Source of the DNA: Klenkia sesuvii
GTDB lineage: Bacteria > Actinomycetota > Actinomycetes > Mycobacteriales > Geodermatophilaceae
Reading direction: 5' to 3'
NCBI RefSeq assembly: GCF_037083825.1
Contig: NZ_JBAPLU010000014.1
Coordinates: forward strand, 41,967 to 105,966
Length of the DNA: 64,000 nucleotides
Shown: one piece after another, positions 9,220 through 17,741 of the stretch
Numbering within the stretch: the stretch's first letter is position 1
Layout: every line of letters starts with the position of its first letter
Made by a program: the position numbers and the translations under genes
The notes under the pieces: model-generated
Seen by the model: the letters and a program-made list of their open reading frames with translations, nothing else
What the model was told of the DNA's origin: nothing
The model's database searches: none

Positions 9220-9633
9220 GTGACCGTCCTGGACCACCCGTCGACCGCGCCCCCCGGCGCCGGTCCGCTGGCCGCCGCCCTCGCGCTGGCCGGCCCGCTG
9301 GGTGCCCTCCTGGTCCTGTCCCTCGCCGAGCCCACCCCGGCCGCCACGACCGCCGTGCGCACCGCCCTGCAGCGCGAGACCCGCGCCGAGGACTGGGTGG
9401 GCGCACTCGCGGACGGCGACGAGCTCGCCGTCGTCCTCGCGGTGCCGCCGGCCGACCTGGACGCCGTCGTCGACCGGCTGCTGTCGGTCGCCGAGCGGGT
9501 CGGCGGGGCCGCCGCGGGCGGGGTGTGCACCGCGGTCGCCGGCCGCTGCGCCGAGGAGCTGCTGGTGCGCGCCCGCGCCGGCCTGCGGGTGGCGTGGGCC
9601 TGCGGCGGCAGCCGCGTCGTCCGCCACCCCTGA
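9220..9633 (+). CDS. Small stand-alone GGDEF-like protein, degenerate
   Basis: This 137-residue gene has a GGGAGG ribosome site before GTG 9220. Its middle reads like a trimmed GGDEF fold: RAEDWVGALADGDELAVVLA aligns with the usual R-x-x-D-x-x-x-R-x-GGDEF-A-V-L-L, with ADGDEL in place of GGDEF and the preceding Arg lost. It lacks the N-terminal DxLT/DxD strand needed for GTP and metal, so it should not be a cyclase. It could bind c-di-GMP or GTP, or be a decaying relic. It sits 40 bp behind the c-di-GMP operon, which fits a related role. The assignment rests on this motif alone. Confidence 0.6.
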   Translation: MTVLDHPSTAPPGAGPLAAALALAGPLGALLVLSLAEPTPAATTAVRTALQRETRAEDWVGALADGDELAVVLAVPPADLDAVVDRLLSVAERVGGAAAGGVCTAVAGRCAEELLVRARAGLRVAWACGGSRVVRHP

Positions 9634-9658
9634 CCAGCGTGTTCCGCGCGTGGCGCGG

Positions 9659-9678
9659 TCACGTGAAGATCACGTGAA
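9659..9678. promoter_or_regulatory. Direct repeat TCACGTGAA x2 upstream of gpgS
   Basis: TCACGTGAA occurs at 9659-9667 and 9670-9678, an 11-bp period, about 50 bp before gpgS. On the minus strand the pair reads as two 11-mers beginning GTTCACG and CTTCACG, similar in spacing and sequence to actinobacterial PHO boxes (PhoP direct repeats). The regulator assignment is inference. Confidence 0.35.
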
Positions 9679-9729
9679 CCCGGCGACACCCGCGCGACAA
9701 CCGGTGCGCCCGTGCCCGACAGTGGGGCC

Positions 9730-10713
9730 ATGCGACCCGACGCCCGCGCCTGGTTCCAGCACCGCACCACGTCGGCCACCGGACTGGCCGAGATCGACGT
9801 CCCCGCGCTGCTCGCCGCCAAGCGGCGCGGCGCACACCGGGTCAGCGTCGTGCTGCCCGCCCGCAACGAGTCGGCCACGGTCGGCGGCCTCGTCCGCGAC
9901 CTGGTGGCCCGGTGGGTCGAGGAGGTCCCACTGGTCGACGAGGTCGTGGTCATGGACTCCGACTCCACCGACGACACCGCGGCCCTCGCCCGCGCCGCCG
10001 GAGCCCACGTGGTGGCCACCGCCGACGTGCTCCCCGCACTCGGTTCCCGCCCCGGCAAGGGCGAGGCGTTGTGGAAGTCGCTGGCCGCCACCACCGGCGA
10101 CCTCGTCGTCTTCATGGACTCCGACCTGCTCAACGACGTCTCGCACTACGTCCCCGGGCTGCTGGGCCCGCTGCTGGCCGACCCGCGGGTGTCCTACGTC
10201 AAGGGCTGCTACACCCGGCCGCTCGCCGTCGACGGGCAGGTGCGCGCCGCCGGCGGCGGCCGGGTCACCGAGCTGACCGCCCGCCCGCTGCTCAACGCCC
10301 TCTGGCCCGAGCTGGCCGGCTTCGTCCAGCCGCTGGGTGGGGAGTACGCCGGACGACGGTCGGCACTGGAGCAGGTGCCCTTCGTCTCCGGCTACGGGGT
10401 CGAGGTCGGCCTGCTGGTCGACCTCCTGCAGGTGTGCGGGCTGCCCGGCCTGGCCCAGGTCGACCTGGGCACCCGGGTGCACTCGCACCAGAGCGACGAG
10501 GCGCTGGGTGCCATGGCCGGGCAGATCGTCTCCACCGTGCTCGCCCGGGCCGCGCGGGGCAGCAGCGACCGGCACCGCAGCACCCCGGGCGGGCTGCTCA
10601 CCCAGTTCACCCACGACGGCGCCGGCTTCGTGCCCTCCAGCACCCCCGTGGCGGTCGACCAGCGTCCGCCGATGGTGACCGTCCGCGAGTACGTCGAGCG
10701 GCTGGCTAGCTGA
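9730..10713 (+). CDS. gpgS: Glucosyl-3-phosphoglycerate synthase
   Basis: This GT81-family glycosyltransferase (327 aa) transfers glucose from NDP-glucose to 3-phosphoglycerate. That is the first step toward glucosylglycerate and, in mycobacteria, methylglucose lipopolysaccharide. Family landmarks in order are VVLPARNES, the nucleotide-binding DSDSTDD, RPGKGEALWKSLAAT, the metal-binding MDSDL, GGGRVTELTARPLL and the late GYGVEVGLL. Length and motif order match mycobacterial GpgS. ATG 9730 is preferred. A GACAGT -10-like element 6 bases upstream, with GCGACA 18 bp before it, suggests a leaderless transcript. In-frame GTG 9712 would add six residues. Glucosylglycerate often serves in osmotic or nitrogen stress. 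Confidence 0.9.
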   Translation: MRPDARAWFQHRTTSATGLAEIDVPALLAAKRRGAHRVSVVLPARNESATVGGLVRDLVARWVEEVPLVDEVVVMDSDSTDDTAALARAAGAHVVATADVLPALGSRPGKGEALWKSLAATTGDLVVFMDSDLLNDVSHYVPGLLGPLLADPRVSYVKGCYTRPLAVDGQVRAAGGGRVTELTARPLLNALWPELAGFVQPLGGEYAGRRSALEQVPFVSGYGVEVGLLVDLLQVCGLPGLAQVDLGTRVHSHQSDEALGAMAGQIVSTVLARAARGSSDRHRSTPGGLLTQFTHDGAGFVPSSTPVAVDQRPPMVTVREYVERLAS

Positions 10714-11368
10714 GCGGCGTCTCGTCGAGCGCGGCGACGAGGTCGGCGGGGGTGTCGTAGAGGCCCACCGCGCCCGCCGTCCGGAGCTCGTCGTCGCCGA
10801 ACCCGCCCGACCGCACCACGACGGCCGGCATGCCGGCCCGCTTGGCCGCCTCCACGTCGTAGACCGAGTCGCCGACCACGACCGCCGCCGCGTCGTGCGG
10901 CTCCCCGAGCTTGCGCAGCGCGGTCTGCAGCAGGTCCGGCGCGGGCTTGGAGGCCTCGACGTCGTCGCTGGTGGTCCACGCCTCGGCGAGCTCGCGGGCA
11001 TCGAGCAGGTCGAGGTAGCGGTCGACTTGATCGGCCTTGCCGGAGCTGGCCAGCACCAGCCGGTGCCCCCGCTCGCGGACCGCCACCAGCAGGTCCCGGG
11101 CGCCCGGCAGCGGGGCCAGCTCGTCGAGCAGGGGCTGCACCTCCTGCTCCCACCGCTCGCGGGCGGCGTCGCCGATGCGCTCCTCGAGCTCGTCGCCCCC
11201 CACCGCGGCGACCAGCTGGTCACCGCCCATGCCGATGTGCCGGTGCAACCGCCACACCGGCACGGTCTCACCCAGCGAGCGCAGGGCCCGGTACCAGGCC
11301 AGGGCGTGGTGGTAGTTGGAGTCGACGAGCGTGCCGTCGACGTCGAGGACGGCGATCTGACGGGGCAT
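10706..11368 (-). CDS. HAD-superfamily phosphatase (phosphoglycolate/beta-PGM type)
   Basis: The 220-residue HAD hydrolase has all four motifs: LDVDGTLVDS (nucleophile Asp and acid/base Asp, residues 8-17), a Ser in LASSGK, Lys in ASKPAPD, and VVGDSVYD. The helical cap between motifs I and II is of the C1 type, as in phosphoglycolate phosphatase and beta-phosphoglucomutase. ATG 11368 follows a GGGGAGGT ribosome site. It converges with gpgS, overlapping it by 8 bp. The substrate is not predictable from sequence; proximity to gpgS weakly suggests a phosphorylated sugar or glycerate. Confidence 0.85.
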   Translation of the reverse strand: MPRQIAVLDVDGTLVDSNYHHALAWYRALRSLGETVPVWRLHRHIGMGGDQLVAAVGGDELEERIGDAARERWEQEVQPLLDELAPLPGARDLLVAVRERGHRLVLASSGKADQVDRYLDLLDARELAEAWTTSDDVEASKPAPDLLQTALRKLGEPHDAAAVVVGDSVYDVEAAKRAGMPAVVVRSGGFGDDELRTAGAVGLYDTPADLVAALDETPLS

Positions 11369-11440
11369 GACCTCCCCCTGCCCGGGCGCGGCGGGGGCCA
11401 ACCCCGGGCGGGCGCAGCGGGTGTGGGGCAGGATCGTCGG

Positions 11441-11890
11441 GTGCCTCCCGCCAGCCCCACCGACGGGTCCCCGCCGCTGCCCGCCCCGCAGACCCTGGTG
11501 TCCCGCTGCCCCGGCTGCGGAGCGGTGCTGGCGGTCTCCCCGGGCCTGGACGCCCGCCACCCCGGCGCCTCCCCCGCCTGCACGCGGCTGTTCGACGTCA
11601 CCGTGCGCGGCCTGCGCGACGAGGCCCCCAGCGACCTGCGCGCCGCAGCGCTGCTGGACCTGGCCCAGCTGGCCTACGACGCCCAGCACGGCGACGACGC
11701 CGAGGCCGTGCGGGCCCTGCGCGCCGCCCTCGGGGAGGGCGCCCGCCGTCCGGTGCAGCCCCGGCGGCCGCCGGCCTGGCGCACCACCGTCGCCGACGTC
11801 GCCGCCGACCTCGACGTCGTCGACCTGCCCGCGCTGCTGCGGGCCTGGGCCCAGGCGGTGTCGGCGGACTGGGCCGGCTCGGACATGTGA
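11441..11890 (+). CDS. DUF5946-like protein with CPGCG motif
   Basis: The 149-residue protein starts at GTG 11441. It carries SRCPGCGAVL near residue 25, then HPGASPACTRLF and a helical stretch ending DAQHG. This is the pattern I associate with DUF5946, where Cys-x2-Cys and later Cys/His residues may bind zinc. The function of the family is unknown. Its stop overlaps the GTG at 11887, and the promoter of the following TetR gene lies over its last codons, so the two may be separately transcribed. Confidence 0.65.
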   Translation: MPPASPTDGSPPLPAPQTLVSRCPGCGAVLAVSPGLDARHPGASPACTRLFDVTVRGLRDEAPSDLRAAALLDLAQLAYDAQHGDDAEAVRALRAALGEGARRPVQPRRPPAWRTTVADVAADLDVVDLPALLRAWAQAVSADWAGSDM

Positions 11891-11915
11891 CAGCGCTCCC
11901 ACGCAGCCCTATCCT
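11887..11915 (+). promoter_or_regulatory. Promoter of the TetR gene; leaderless
   Basis: GTGACA (11887-11892), a 17-bp spacer and TATCCT (11910-11915) form a good sigma-70-type promoter, only 7 bases before ATG 11923. The TSS would fall at or next to the start codon. The -35 covers the stop codon of the upstream gene. Confidence 0.55.
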
Positions 11916-11922
11916 GCACGCC

Positions 11923-12786
11923 ATGCCGCACGTGCTCGCCGACCGCCGGGCCCGCAAGAAGGCCCGCACCCGCGTCGAGGTGCGCCGCACGGCCCACCGG
12001 CTGTTCGCCGAGCGGGGTTTCGACGCGGTCACCGTGGCCGACGTCGCCGAGGCCGCCGACGTGGCGGTGCAGACGGTCTTCAACCACTTCCCGACGAAGG
12101 AGGACCTCTTCTTCGACGGGCGCGACTGGTGGGCGCACGGGGCGGCCGCCGCCGTGCGGGCCCGCGGCGCCGGCACCGGCGCGGTGACCACCGCGCACGC
12201 CTGGCTCGAGCACCACGTGCTCTACGTCCCCCGGCTGCTGCGCCGGCCCGCGGTCGCCCGCTACGTCGAGACGGTCCTGGCCAGCCCCGCCCTGACCCTG
12301 CGCCAGCGCGAGCTGTTCCGGCACGCGGAGGGCGAGCTGGCCGCTGCCCTGCACGAGGCCTGGGTCGACCAGCTCGGCGACCTGCCCGGCGTCTGCATGA
12401 CCGCCGAGCTGCTGAGCGGGGTGCTGATCACCTCGGCCCAGGTGGTGCTCAACGAGCAGTGGCGCGCGGGGCAGCCGCAGCAGCCCTGCCCGTCACCGGC
12501 CGTGGACCGCGCGGTGGAGGCCGAGCGGGCGCACTGGCGACAGCTCAGCCGCACGACGTTCTCCGCCGTCCTGGCCGGCCTCGGGCAGGTGGCCGACGCC
12601 CCGGACGCCCCGACCGGCATGGCCCGGGTCGCGCAGCTCGAGCAGCACCTGCCCCCCGACCTGGTGGCCGCGCGGCGGATGCAACCGGGCCTTCAGCGCG
12701 CGTCGACCGCCAGCACCGGCATCAAGGCGCCGTCGACGAGGGCGTCGAGCTCGTCGGCGGGCACCGGCTCGGCGAACGCCGTGTAG
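11923..12786 (+). CDS. TetR-family transcriptional regulator
   Basis: This roughly 287-residue repressor begins with a TetR helix-turn-helix (residues 12-58: RTAHRLFAERGFDAVTVAD, then VAVQTVFNHFPTKEDLFF). The ligand-binding half is Ala/Leu helical and poorly conserved. ATG 11923 is preferred over GTG 11887 because a promoter places the transcription start there. The last 30 or so residues are Ser/Thr/Ala-rich and run into the 3' end of the converging TetR gene, overlapping it by 94 bp, so the true domain probably ends near 12690. The regulated genes are unknown. Confidence 0.82.
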   Translation: MPHVLADRRARKKARTRVEVRRTAHRLFAERGFDAVTVADVAEAADVAVQTVFNHFPTKEDLFFDGRDWWAHGAAAAVRARGAGTGAVTTAHAWLEHHVLYVPRLLRRPAVARYVETVLASPALTLRQRELFRHAEGELAAALHEAWVDQLGDLPGVCMTAELLSGVLITSAQVVLNEQWRAGQPQQPCPSPAVDRAVEAERAHWRQLSRTTFSAVLAGLGQVADAPDAPTGMARVAQLEQHLPPDLVAARRMQPGLQRASTASTGIKAPSTRASSSSAGTGSANAV

Positions 12787-13325
12787 CGGTCCCACCACAG
12801 GGCCAGCAACAGCTGCCCCAGCAGTCGCCGCCCCACCGGCGTGACCGCCTCGCCGCGCGCCCCGGCCCGGTCCAGCAGCTCGTCGACCACCCCGGCCAGC
12901 GGGCGGACGACGGCGGCCTCGAGCCCGGCTCGCAGGTCGTCGTCGTGCCGGGCGGCCCCGACCAGGCCGGCGACGGCGCGCTCCTGCCGGTCGAGCGGGC
13001 GGGTCCAGGGCTGCATCAGCTGGAGCAGGTCACCGCGCAGCGAGCCGGTGTCGGCGGGGCGGGGCACCAGGTCGAACCCGCTCACCGCGTGGCGCACGAG
13101 GGCGGACATGGTGGGCCAGCGGCGGTAGATGCCGGCCTTGCCGGCCCGGGCCCGCGCGGCGACCCGGTCGCTGTTGAGCCGGCCCCACCCGTCGTCGGCC
13201 AGGATGTCGACCGCGACGGTGAGCAGCTGGTCGGACAGCTCCGAGCTGAGCGGGCGTCCGGGGGACCTCGGTTCGGCTCGGACGGTGTGGTCGGCGGGGG
13301 TCACACGGGCATGGTGCACGTTCAA
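12693..13325 (-). CDS. TetR-family transcriptional regulator
   Basis: The 210-residue protein carries a TetR DNA-binding domain at about residues 32-78 (LLTVAVDILADDGWGRL, then AGKAGIYRRWPTMSALV) and a C-terminal TetR_C_16-like helical domain. It lies 87 bp downstream of menB on the same strand. ATG 13325 is the first start; GTG 13304 is an alternative that would trim seven residues. The 13326-13412 spacer contains GTGTGTGTGTCACAC-like inverted sequence that could be its operator. No ligand can be suggested. Confidence 0.82.
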   Translation of the reverse strand: MNVHHARVTPADHTVRAEPRSPGRPLSSELSDQLLTVAVDILADDGWGRLNSDRVAARARAGKAGIYRRWPTMSALVRHAVSGFDLVPRPADTGSLRGDLLQLMQPWTRPLDRQERAVAGLVGAARHDDDLRAGLEAAVVRPLAGVVDELLDRAGARGEAVTPVGRRLLGQLLLALWWDRYTAFAEPVPADELDALVDGALMPVLAVDAR

Positions 13326-13412
13326 GTGGAGTCACCACAACGACCGAACGCGTCCATTGTGTGTGTGTCACACCTCACTGTTGCGCACCGTGTCGCGTTG
13401 GCCCACGCAGAG

Positions 13413-14303
13413 TCACACATGCCAGGGGAACCGGGAGAAGTCCGCCGGCCGCTTCTCCAGGAACGAGTCGCGGCCCTCGACCGCCTCCTCGGCCATGTAG
13501 GCCAACCGGGTGGTCTCCCCGGCGAACAGCTGCTGGCCGACCAGGCCGTCGTCGGGCAGGTTGAACGAGTACTTCAGCATCCGCTGCGCGGTGGGGCTCT
13601 TCGCGACGACCGTGCGGCCCCACGCGAGCGCCTTCGCCTCCAGCTCGGCGTGCGGGACGACGGCGTTGACCATGCCCATGCGGTGCGCGTCGGTCGCGGA
13701 GTACTCCTCGCCCAGGAAGAACACCTCGCGGGCGAACTTCTGGCCGACCTGCCGGGCCAGGTAGGCCGAGCCGTAGCCGCCGTCGAAGCTGCCCACGTCG
13801 GCGTCGGTCTGCTTGAACCGGGCGTGCTCGGCGCTGGCCAGGGTGAGGTCGCTGACCACGTGCAGGCTGTGCCCGCCGCCGGCCGCCCACCCGGGCACGA
13901 CGCAGATGACCACCTTGGGCATGAACCGGATCTGCCGCTGCACCTCCAGGATGTGCAGCCGCCCGCTCACCCCCGCGCCGGCCTCGTAGCCGTACTTGCC
14001 GCGCACCCGCTGGTCACCGCCCGAGCAGAACGCCCAGCCGCCGTCCTTCGGGCTGGGCCCGTTGCCGGTGAGCAGCACGCAGCCGACCGTGGTGTCCAGC
14101 CGCGCGTGCTCCAGGACCTGCAGCAGCTGGTCCACCGTCTGCGGCCGGAAGGCGTTGCGCACCTCGGGCCGGTCGAACGCCACCCGGACGACGCCGCCGT
14201 CCACCGCGCGGTGGTAGGTGAGGTCGGTCAACCCCTCGAAGCCGGGGACGTCGGTCCACGCGGCGGGGTCGAAGGTCTCCGAGACGCCGTCCAGTGCACT
14301 CAC
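13413..14303 (-). CDS. menB: 1,4-dihydroxy-2-naphthoyl-CoA synthase
   Basis: The 296-residue crotonase-fold enzyme closes the second ring of menaquinone from o-succinylbenzoyl-CoA. Diagnostic stretches are DRPEVRNAFRPQTVDQLL, WAFCSGGDQRVRG and VVPGWAAGGGHSLHVVSDLT (oxyanion hole Gly residues). The C-terminus has DSFLEKRPADFSRFPWHV, as in actinobacterial MenB, which are longer than E. coli-type enzymes at the N-terminus. The start is GTG 14303. It follows the TPP enzyme on the same strand with a 10-bp gap, though the two pathways are not obviously linked. Confidence 0.92.
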   Translation of the reverse strand: MSALDGVSETFDPAAWTDVPGFEGLTDLTYHRAVDGGVVRVAFDRPEVRNAFRPQTVDQLLQVLEHARLDTTVGCVLLTGNGPSPKDGGWAFCSGGDQRVRGKYGYEAGAGVSGRLHILEVQRQIRFMPKVVICVVPGWAAGGGHSLHVVSDLTLASAEHARFKQTDADVGSFDGGYGSAYLARQVGQKFAREVFFLGEEYSATDAHRMGMVNAVVPHAELEAKALAWGRTVVAKSPTAQRMLKYSFNLPDDGLVGQQLFAGETTRLAYMAEEAVEGRDSFLEKRPADFSRFPWHV

Positions 14304-14313
14304 GGCCGGGACG

Positions 14314-16140
14314 CTACCCGCCGGTGATCGCGTCCTTCGCCCGGTGCCAGAGCCCCCTCGCCGGGGCGCCCACCGCCTCGCGGAGACCGTCGGCGATCAC
14401 CAGCGGAGCCGCCGGGTCGCCCTTGAGCTGGGACTTCGCGGTGTTGACCACCTGCTCCAGGGTCAGGTGCGGCGGGATGAGCGGGACGTTCGCGTCGACC
14501 ACGGCGTCCACCACGAAGGGCCGGTCGGCGGCCAGCGCCTCCTCCCACAGCCCGGCCACCTCGCCGGGCTCGGAGATCCGCCGCCCGCCCATCCCGAGCA
14601 GCCTGGCCCAGTCGGCGTAGGGCACGTCGGGCAGGTCCTGGCTCTCGGCGAACGGGACGTCACCGACCATCGCCCGCATCTCCCAGGTCACGAAGGACAG
14701 GTCGCGGTTGTTCAGCACCAGGACGACGAACGTCGGGTTCTCCCACGTCTGCCAGTAGCGGCTGACCGTGATGAGCTCGTTGACCCCGTTCATCTGCATC
14801 GCGCCGTCGCCGACCAGGGCGAACAGCGGTCGGTCGGGGTGCGCGGTCTTGGCCGCGATGGCGTAGGGCAGCCCGCCGCCCATCGACAGCAGGGTGCCCG
14901 AGAGGCTCGCCAGCATGCCCGGGCGCAGGTCGACGTCCCGGGCGAAGTGGCTGGTCGCCGTCCCGCAGTCGACGGCGAGCATCGCGTCGTCGGGCAGCCG
15001 GTCCGACAGCTCCCGGACGACGAGCTCGGGATTCAGCTCGTGCGTCTTCGCCCGCACCCGGGCCGCGGACTGCTCGCGCCAGGCATGGGTCCACTGCCCG
15101 ACCTGCTCGCGCCAGCTGCCGTCGCGGTCGGTGCGCAGCAGGGGCAGCAGCGCGGCCAGGGTCTGCTGGGCGTCGCCGACCAGGTTGACGTCGGTGTCGT
15201 AGCGCAGGCCGCAGTTGGCGCCGTCGATGTCGATCTGCACCGCCCGGGCCTGGCCGGGGGCCGGGTAGAAGTCGGAGTAGGGCATGGTCGAGCCCACGAT
15301 CAGCAGGCCGTCGCACTCGCGCATGAGGTCCCAGCTGGCCCGCGTGCCGAGCAGGCCGATCGAGCCGGTCACCCAGGGCAGCCGGTCGTCGAGGACCGCC
15401 TTGCCCAGCAGCGCCTTGGCCACCCCGGCGTCCAGCCGGTCGGCGACCGCGGTCAGCTCGCTGGTCGCGCCCAGGCACCCGGCGCCGGCCAGGACCGCCA
15501 CCTTCTCGCAGCCGTCGAGCAGGGCAGCGGCCTCGCGCAGCGCCGCCGCCGGCGGGACGGTCGCGGTCGTGCTGGGGACGGCGCTGGTGTGCGCGTAGCC
15601 GTGCGCGTCCGGCGGCTCCACCACGGCGTCCTCGACCAGCACGTCGCTGGGCAGGACGACGGCGGTGACCGTGCGGTGGGCCAGCGCGATGCGGGCCGCG
15701 CGGTCGACCACGTGCCGCACCTGGCTGGGCTCGCTGACCTGGGCGACGTAGGCCCCGGCGACGTCCTTGACCAGGTTCAGCAGGTCGACCTCCTGGTAGT
15801 AGCCGCTGCCCTGCGCGTTGCGGGCGGTGTGCCCGAGCAGGGCGACCACCGGGACGTGGTCGAGCTTGGCGTCGTAGAGGCCGTTGAGCGCGTGGATGGC
15901 GCCCGGGCCGCTGGTGACCACCGCGCAGCCGATCGGCGAGCCGCCGTACTTGACGTCCGCGCAGGCGGCGAAGGCGGCGGTCTCCTCGTGCCGCACCTGC
16001 ACGAACTCGGCGTCGCCGGCGTCCACCGCCTTGCGCAGGGCGCTCATCACGCCGCCGATCCCGTCGCCGGGGTAGCCGTAGAAGCGTCGGACGCCCCACT
16101 CCCCCAGCCGTGCCACCACGTGCTCGCCGACCGTCGTCAT
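14314..16140 (-). CDS. TPP-dependent pyruvate oxidase/dehydrogenase-like enzyme (PoxB family)
   Basis: The 608-residue protein has the three-domain TPP-enzyme layout. The PYR domain (1-180) carries the activating Glu in VRHEETAAFAA, a central FAD/Rossmann-like domain spans about 190-340, and the PP domain (365-550) has the metal-binding GDGAMQMNGVNEL...NN motif. Closest in style are quinone-linked pyruvate dehydrogenases (PoxB) and related actinobacterial 'TPP-requiring' proteins; acetolactate synthase is less likely. ATG 16140 follows GGGGGAGG. Whether it keeps FAD and reduces quinone cannot be read here, but menB downstream supplies menaquinone. Confidence 0.82.
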   Translation of the reverse strand: MTTVGEHVVARLGEWGVRRFYGYPGDGIGGVMSALRKAVDAGDAEFVQVRHEETAAFAACADVKYGGSPIGCAVVTSGPGAIHALNGLYDAKLDHVPVVALLGHTARNAQGSGYYQEVDLLNLVKDVAGAYVAQVSEPSQVRHVVDRAARIALAHRTVTAVVLPSDVLVEDAVVEPPDAHGYAHTSAVPSTTATVPPAAALREAAALLDGCEKVAVLAGAGCLGATSELTAVADRLDAGVAKALLGKAVLDDRLPWVTGSIGLLGTRASWDLMRECDGLLIVGSTMPYSDFYPAPGQARAVQIDIDGANCGLRYDTDVNLVGDAQQTLAALLPLLRTDRDGSWREQVGQWTHAWREQSAARVRAKTHELNPELVVRELSDRLPDDAMLAVDCGTATSHFARDVDLRPGMLASLSGTLLSMGGGLPYAIAAKTAHPDRPLFALVGDGAMQMNGVNELITVSRYWQTWENPTFVVLVLNNRDLSFVTWEMRAMVGDVPFAESQDLPDVPYADWARLLGMGGRRISEPGEVAGLWEEALAADRPFVVDAVVDANVPLIPPHLTLEQVVNTAKSQLKGDPAAPLVIADGLREAVGAPARGLWHRAKDAITGG

Positions 16141-16218
16141 CGCCTCCCCCTACCCGGCCCGGCGCCGGCCAGACGCGATCGGCGCGCCGGACCTGCGCCG
16201 AACCGGCACGCTGGGTCG

Positions 16219-16995
16219 GTGCGCGTGGGCTCGGTCAACATCGCCTCCGGCCGGGGTGCCGGCGGCCGGTCGGTCGACGGCGCCGCCCTGGGTGCCGCCC
16301 TGGCCGGCCTCGACGTCGACGTGCTGGCGCTGCAGGAGGTCGACATCGACCAGCCGCGCTCGCACGGGGTGCACCAGCCGGCGGTCGTCGCCGACGCACT
16401 CGGGGCCCTGGACTGGCGGTTCGCCCCCACCCTGGCCGGGACGCCGGACCCCTTCGCGTCGTGGTCACGGGTCGACCCGGTCCTCGACCAGGGCATGCTG
16501 GGCGGCCCGCACTACGGCATCGCCCTGGTCTCGCGCGTGCCGGTGCATCGCTGGCACGTGCTGCACCTGGAGCCGGGCCTGCTCAAGCTGCCGCTGGTCG
16601 CCCCCGACCCCCGCACCGGCGGGCGCCGGCTGTGGTGGTTCCCCGACGAGCCCCGCGCCGCCGTCGCCGCCGAGCTCGACGGGCTCACCGTCGTGGCCAC
16701 CCACCTGTCCTTCGCCGCGCCGACCGCCGCCCGGCAGCTGCGCCGCGTGCACCGCTGGGTCGCCGACCTGCCCGGCCCGGTCGTGGTCACCGGGGACCTG
16801 AACCTGGGCGGGTCGCTCTCGGCGCTGGTCACCGGGGGGCGCCGACTCGTCGCCGGGCGCACCTGGCCGGCCCCGGACCCCAAGGTGCAGTTCGACCACG
16901 TGCTCGCCCTGCACGGCAGCCGTGGCCGCGACCCGGAGGTCCGTCAGCTCGACGTGGGCGACCACCGCCTCGTCGCGGTCACCGTGGACCCGTGA
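16219..16995 (+). CDS. Endonuclease/exonuclease/phosphatase-family hydrolase
   Basis: This 258-residue protein has the EEP (DNase I-like) fold. SVNIASG supplies the first Asn, LALQEVDID the metal-binding Glu, VVATHLSF and VTGDLNL the His and Asp-x-Asn, and the closing QFDHVL and VGDHRLV the catalytic Asp-His pairs. The start is GTG 16219. Targets in this family range from nucleic acids to phosphoinositides and cannot be distinguished. It converges with the next membrane gene, overlapping by 17 bp. Confidence 0.85.
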   Translation: MRVGSVNIASGRGAGGRSVDGAALGAALAGLDVDVLALQEVDIDQPRSHGVHQPAVVADALGALDWRFAPTLAGTPDPFASWSRVDPVLDQGMLGGPHYGIALVSRVPVHRWHVLHLEPGLLKLPLVAPDPRTGGRRLWWFPDEPRAAVAAELDGLTVVATHLSFAAPTAARQLRRVHRWVADLPGPVVVTGDLNLGGSLSALVTGGRRLVAGRTWPAPDPKVQFDHVLALHGSRGRDPEVRQLDVGDHRLVAVTVDP

Positions 16996-17626
16996 CCGGC
17001 AACCGGCGGTCCAGCAGGCGGAAGAGCGAGAGCAGGACCAGCGCCAGGACGGCGACGAACCCGGTGTTGCGCAGCGCCGCGGCGTAGCCGAGCTGGCCGA
17101 CGTCCAGGAACGGGTAGGGGTACCACCCGCTGACCGCGCCGTGCGCCAGCGTGTAGCCGATCCAGGCCAGCGGCCAGACCATCGCCCAGCCGACCGTCGC
17201 CCAGGTCACCCGGGGGCGGGGGCCGAACAGCAGCCACCCCAGCAGGGTCAGCGGTGGCGCGACGTAGTGCAGGCCGGCGTTGGTCACCGCGCCCAGCCCG
17301 GTGGGGTGCAGCGTCGGCGCCAGGACCACGGCGTAGACCAGCCCGGTGACCACGATCCCCAGCAGCGCGGTCAGCCGCAGCGGCCGCCACCAGCGTCCGT
17401 CGTGCTGCCGGTCGCGCACCAGCGGCAGCACCGACAGCAGGACGAGCACGTTGCTCTGGATCGTGAAGTAGCTCCAGAACCGCACCACCCGCGTGCCGGC
17501 GCCGGGGTCCTCGGCGGGCACCAGCACGTTCGCCCCCGACACCGCCCGCCCGAACTCGGTGAGCACCGACAGGACGACGACGGCGGCGAGGACACCCCAG
17601 AACACCCGGGCGGCACGGTTGACCAC
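16979..17626 (-). CDS. Pr6Pr-family integral membrane protein
   Basis: Six hydrophobic helices with FWSYFTIQSNVLV near helix 2, HYVAPPLTLLGWLLFGPR and YPYPFLDV match the Pr6Pr (FAR-17a/AIG1-like) family of six-helix proteins common in actinobacteria. Eukaryotic relatives hydrolyse fatty-acid esters of hydroxy fatty acids; the bacterial role is unknown. GTG 17626 is chosen because it places helix 1 right after the start. Upstream in-frame GTG 17674 would add 16 residues rich in Arg and His and neither has a strong ribosome site. Confidence 0.75.
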   Translation of the reverse strand: MVNRAARVFWGVLAAVVVLSVLTEFGRAVSGANVLVPAEDPGAGTRVVRFWSYFTIQSNVLVLLSVLPLVRDRQHDGRWWRPLRLTALLGIVVTGLVYAVVLAPTLHPTGLGAVTNAGLHYVAPPLTLLGWLLFGPRPRVTWATVGWAMVWPLAWIGYTLAHGAVSGWYPYPFLDVGQLGYAAALRNTGFVAVLALVLLSLFRLLDRRLPVTGPR

Positions 17627-17741
17627 GCGGCGATCATGCCGGAACGGAACGACCGCGTGTCGCCAGGGAATCACCAGGTTCGGCCCCTACGGTCAGCGCG
17701 CCTCCGGGGTGTCCGGCAGGTCGCGGAGGGGGTCGGGCGGC

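Noticed and set aside
14218..16218. Long plus-strand extension before the EEP hydrolase
   Set aside because: It is antisense to the TPP enzyme. The EEP domain begins at GTG 16219.
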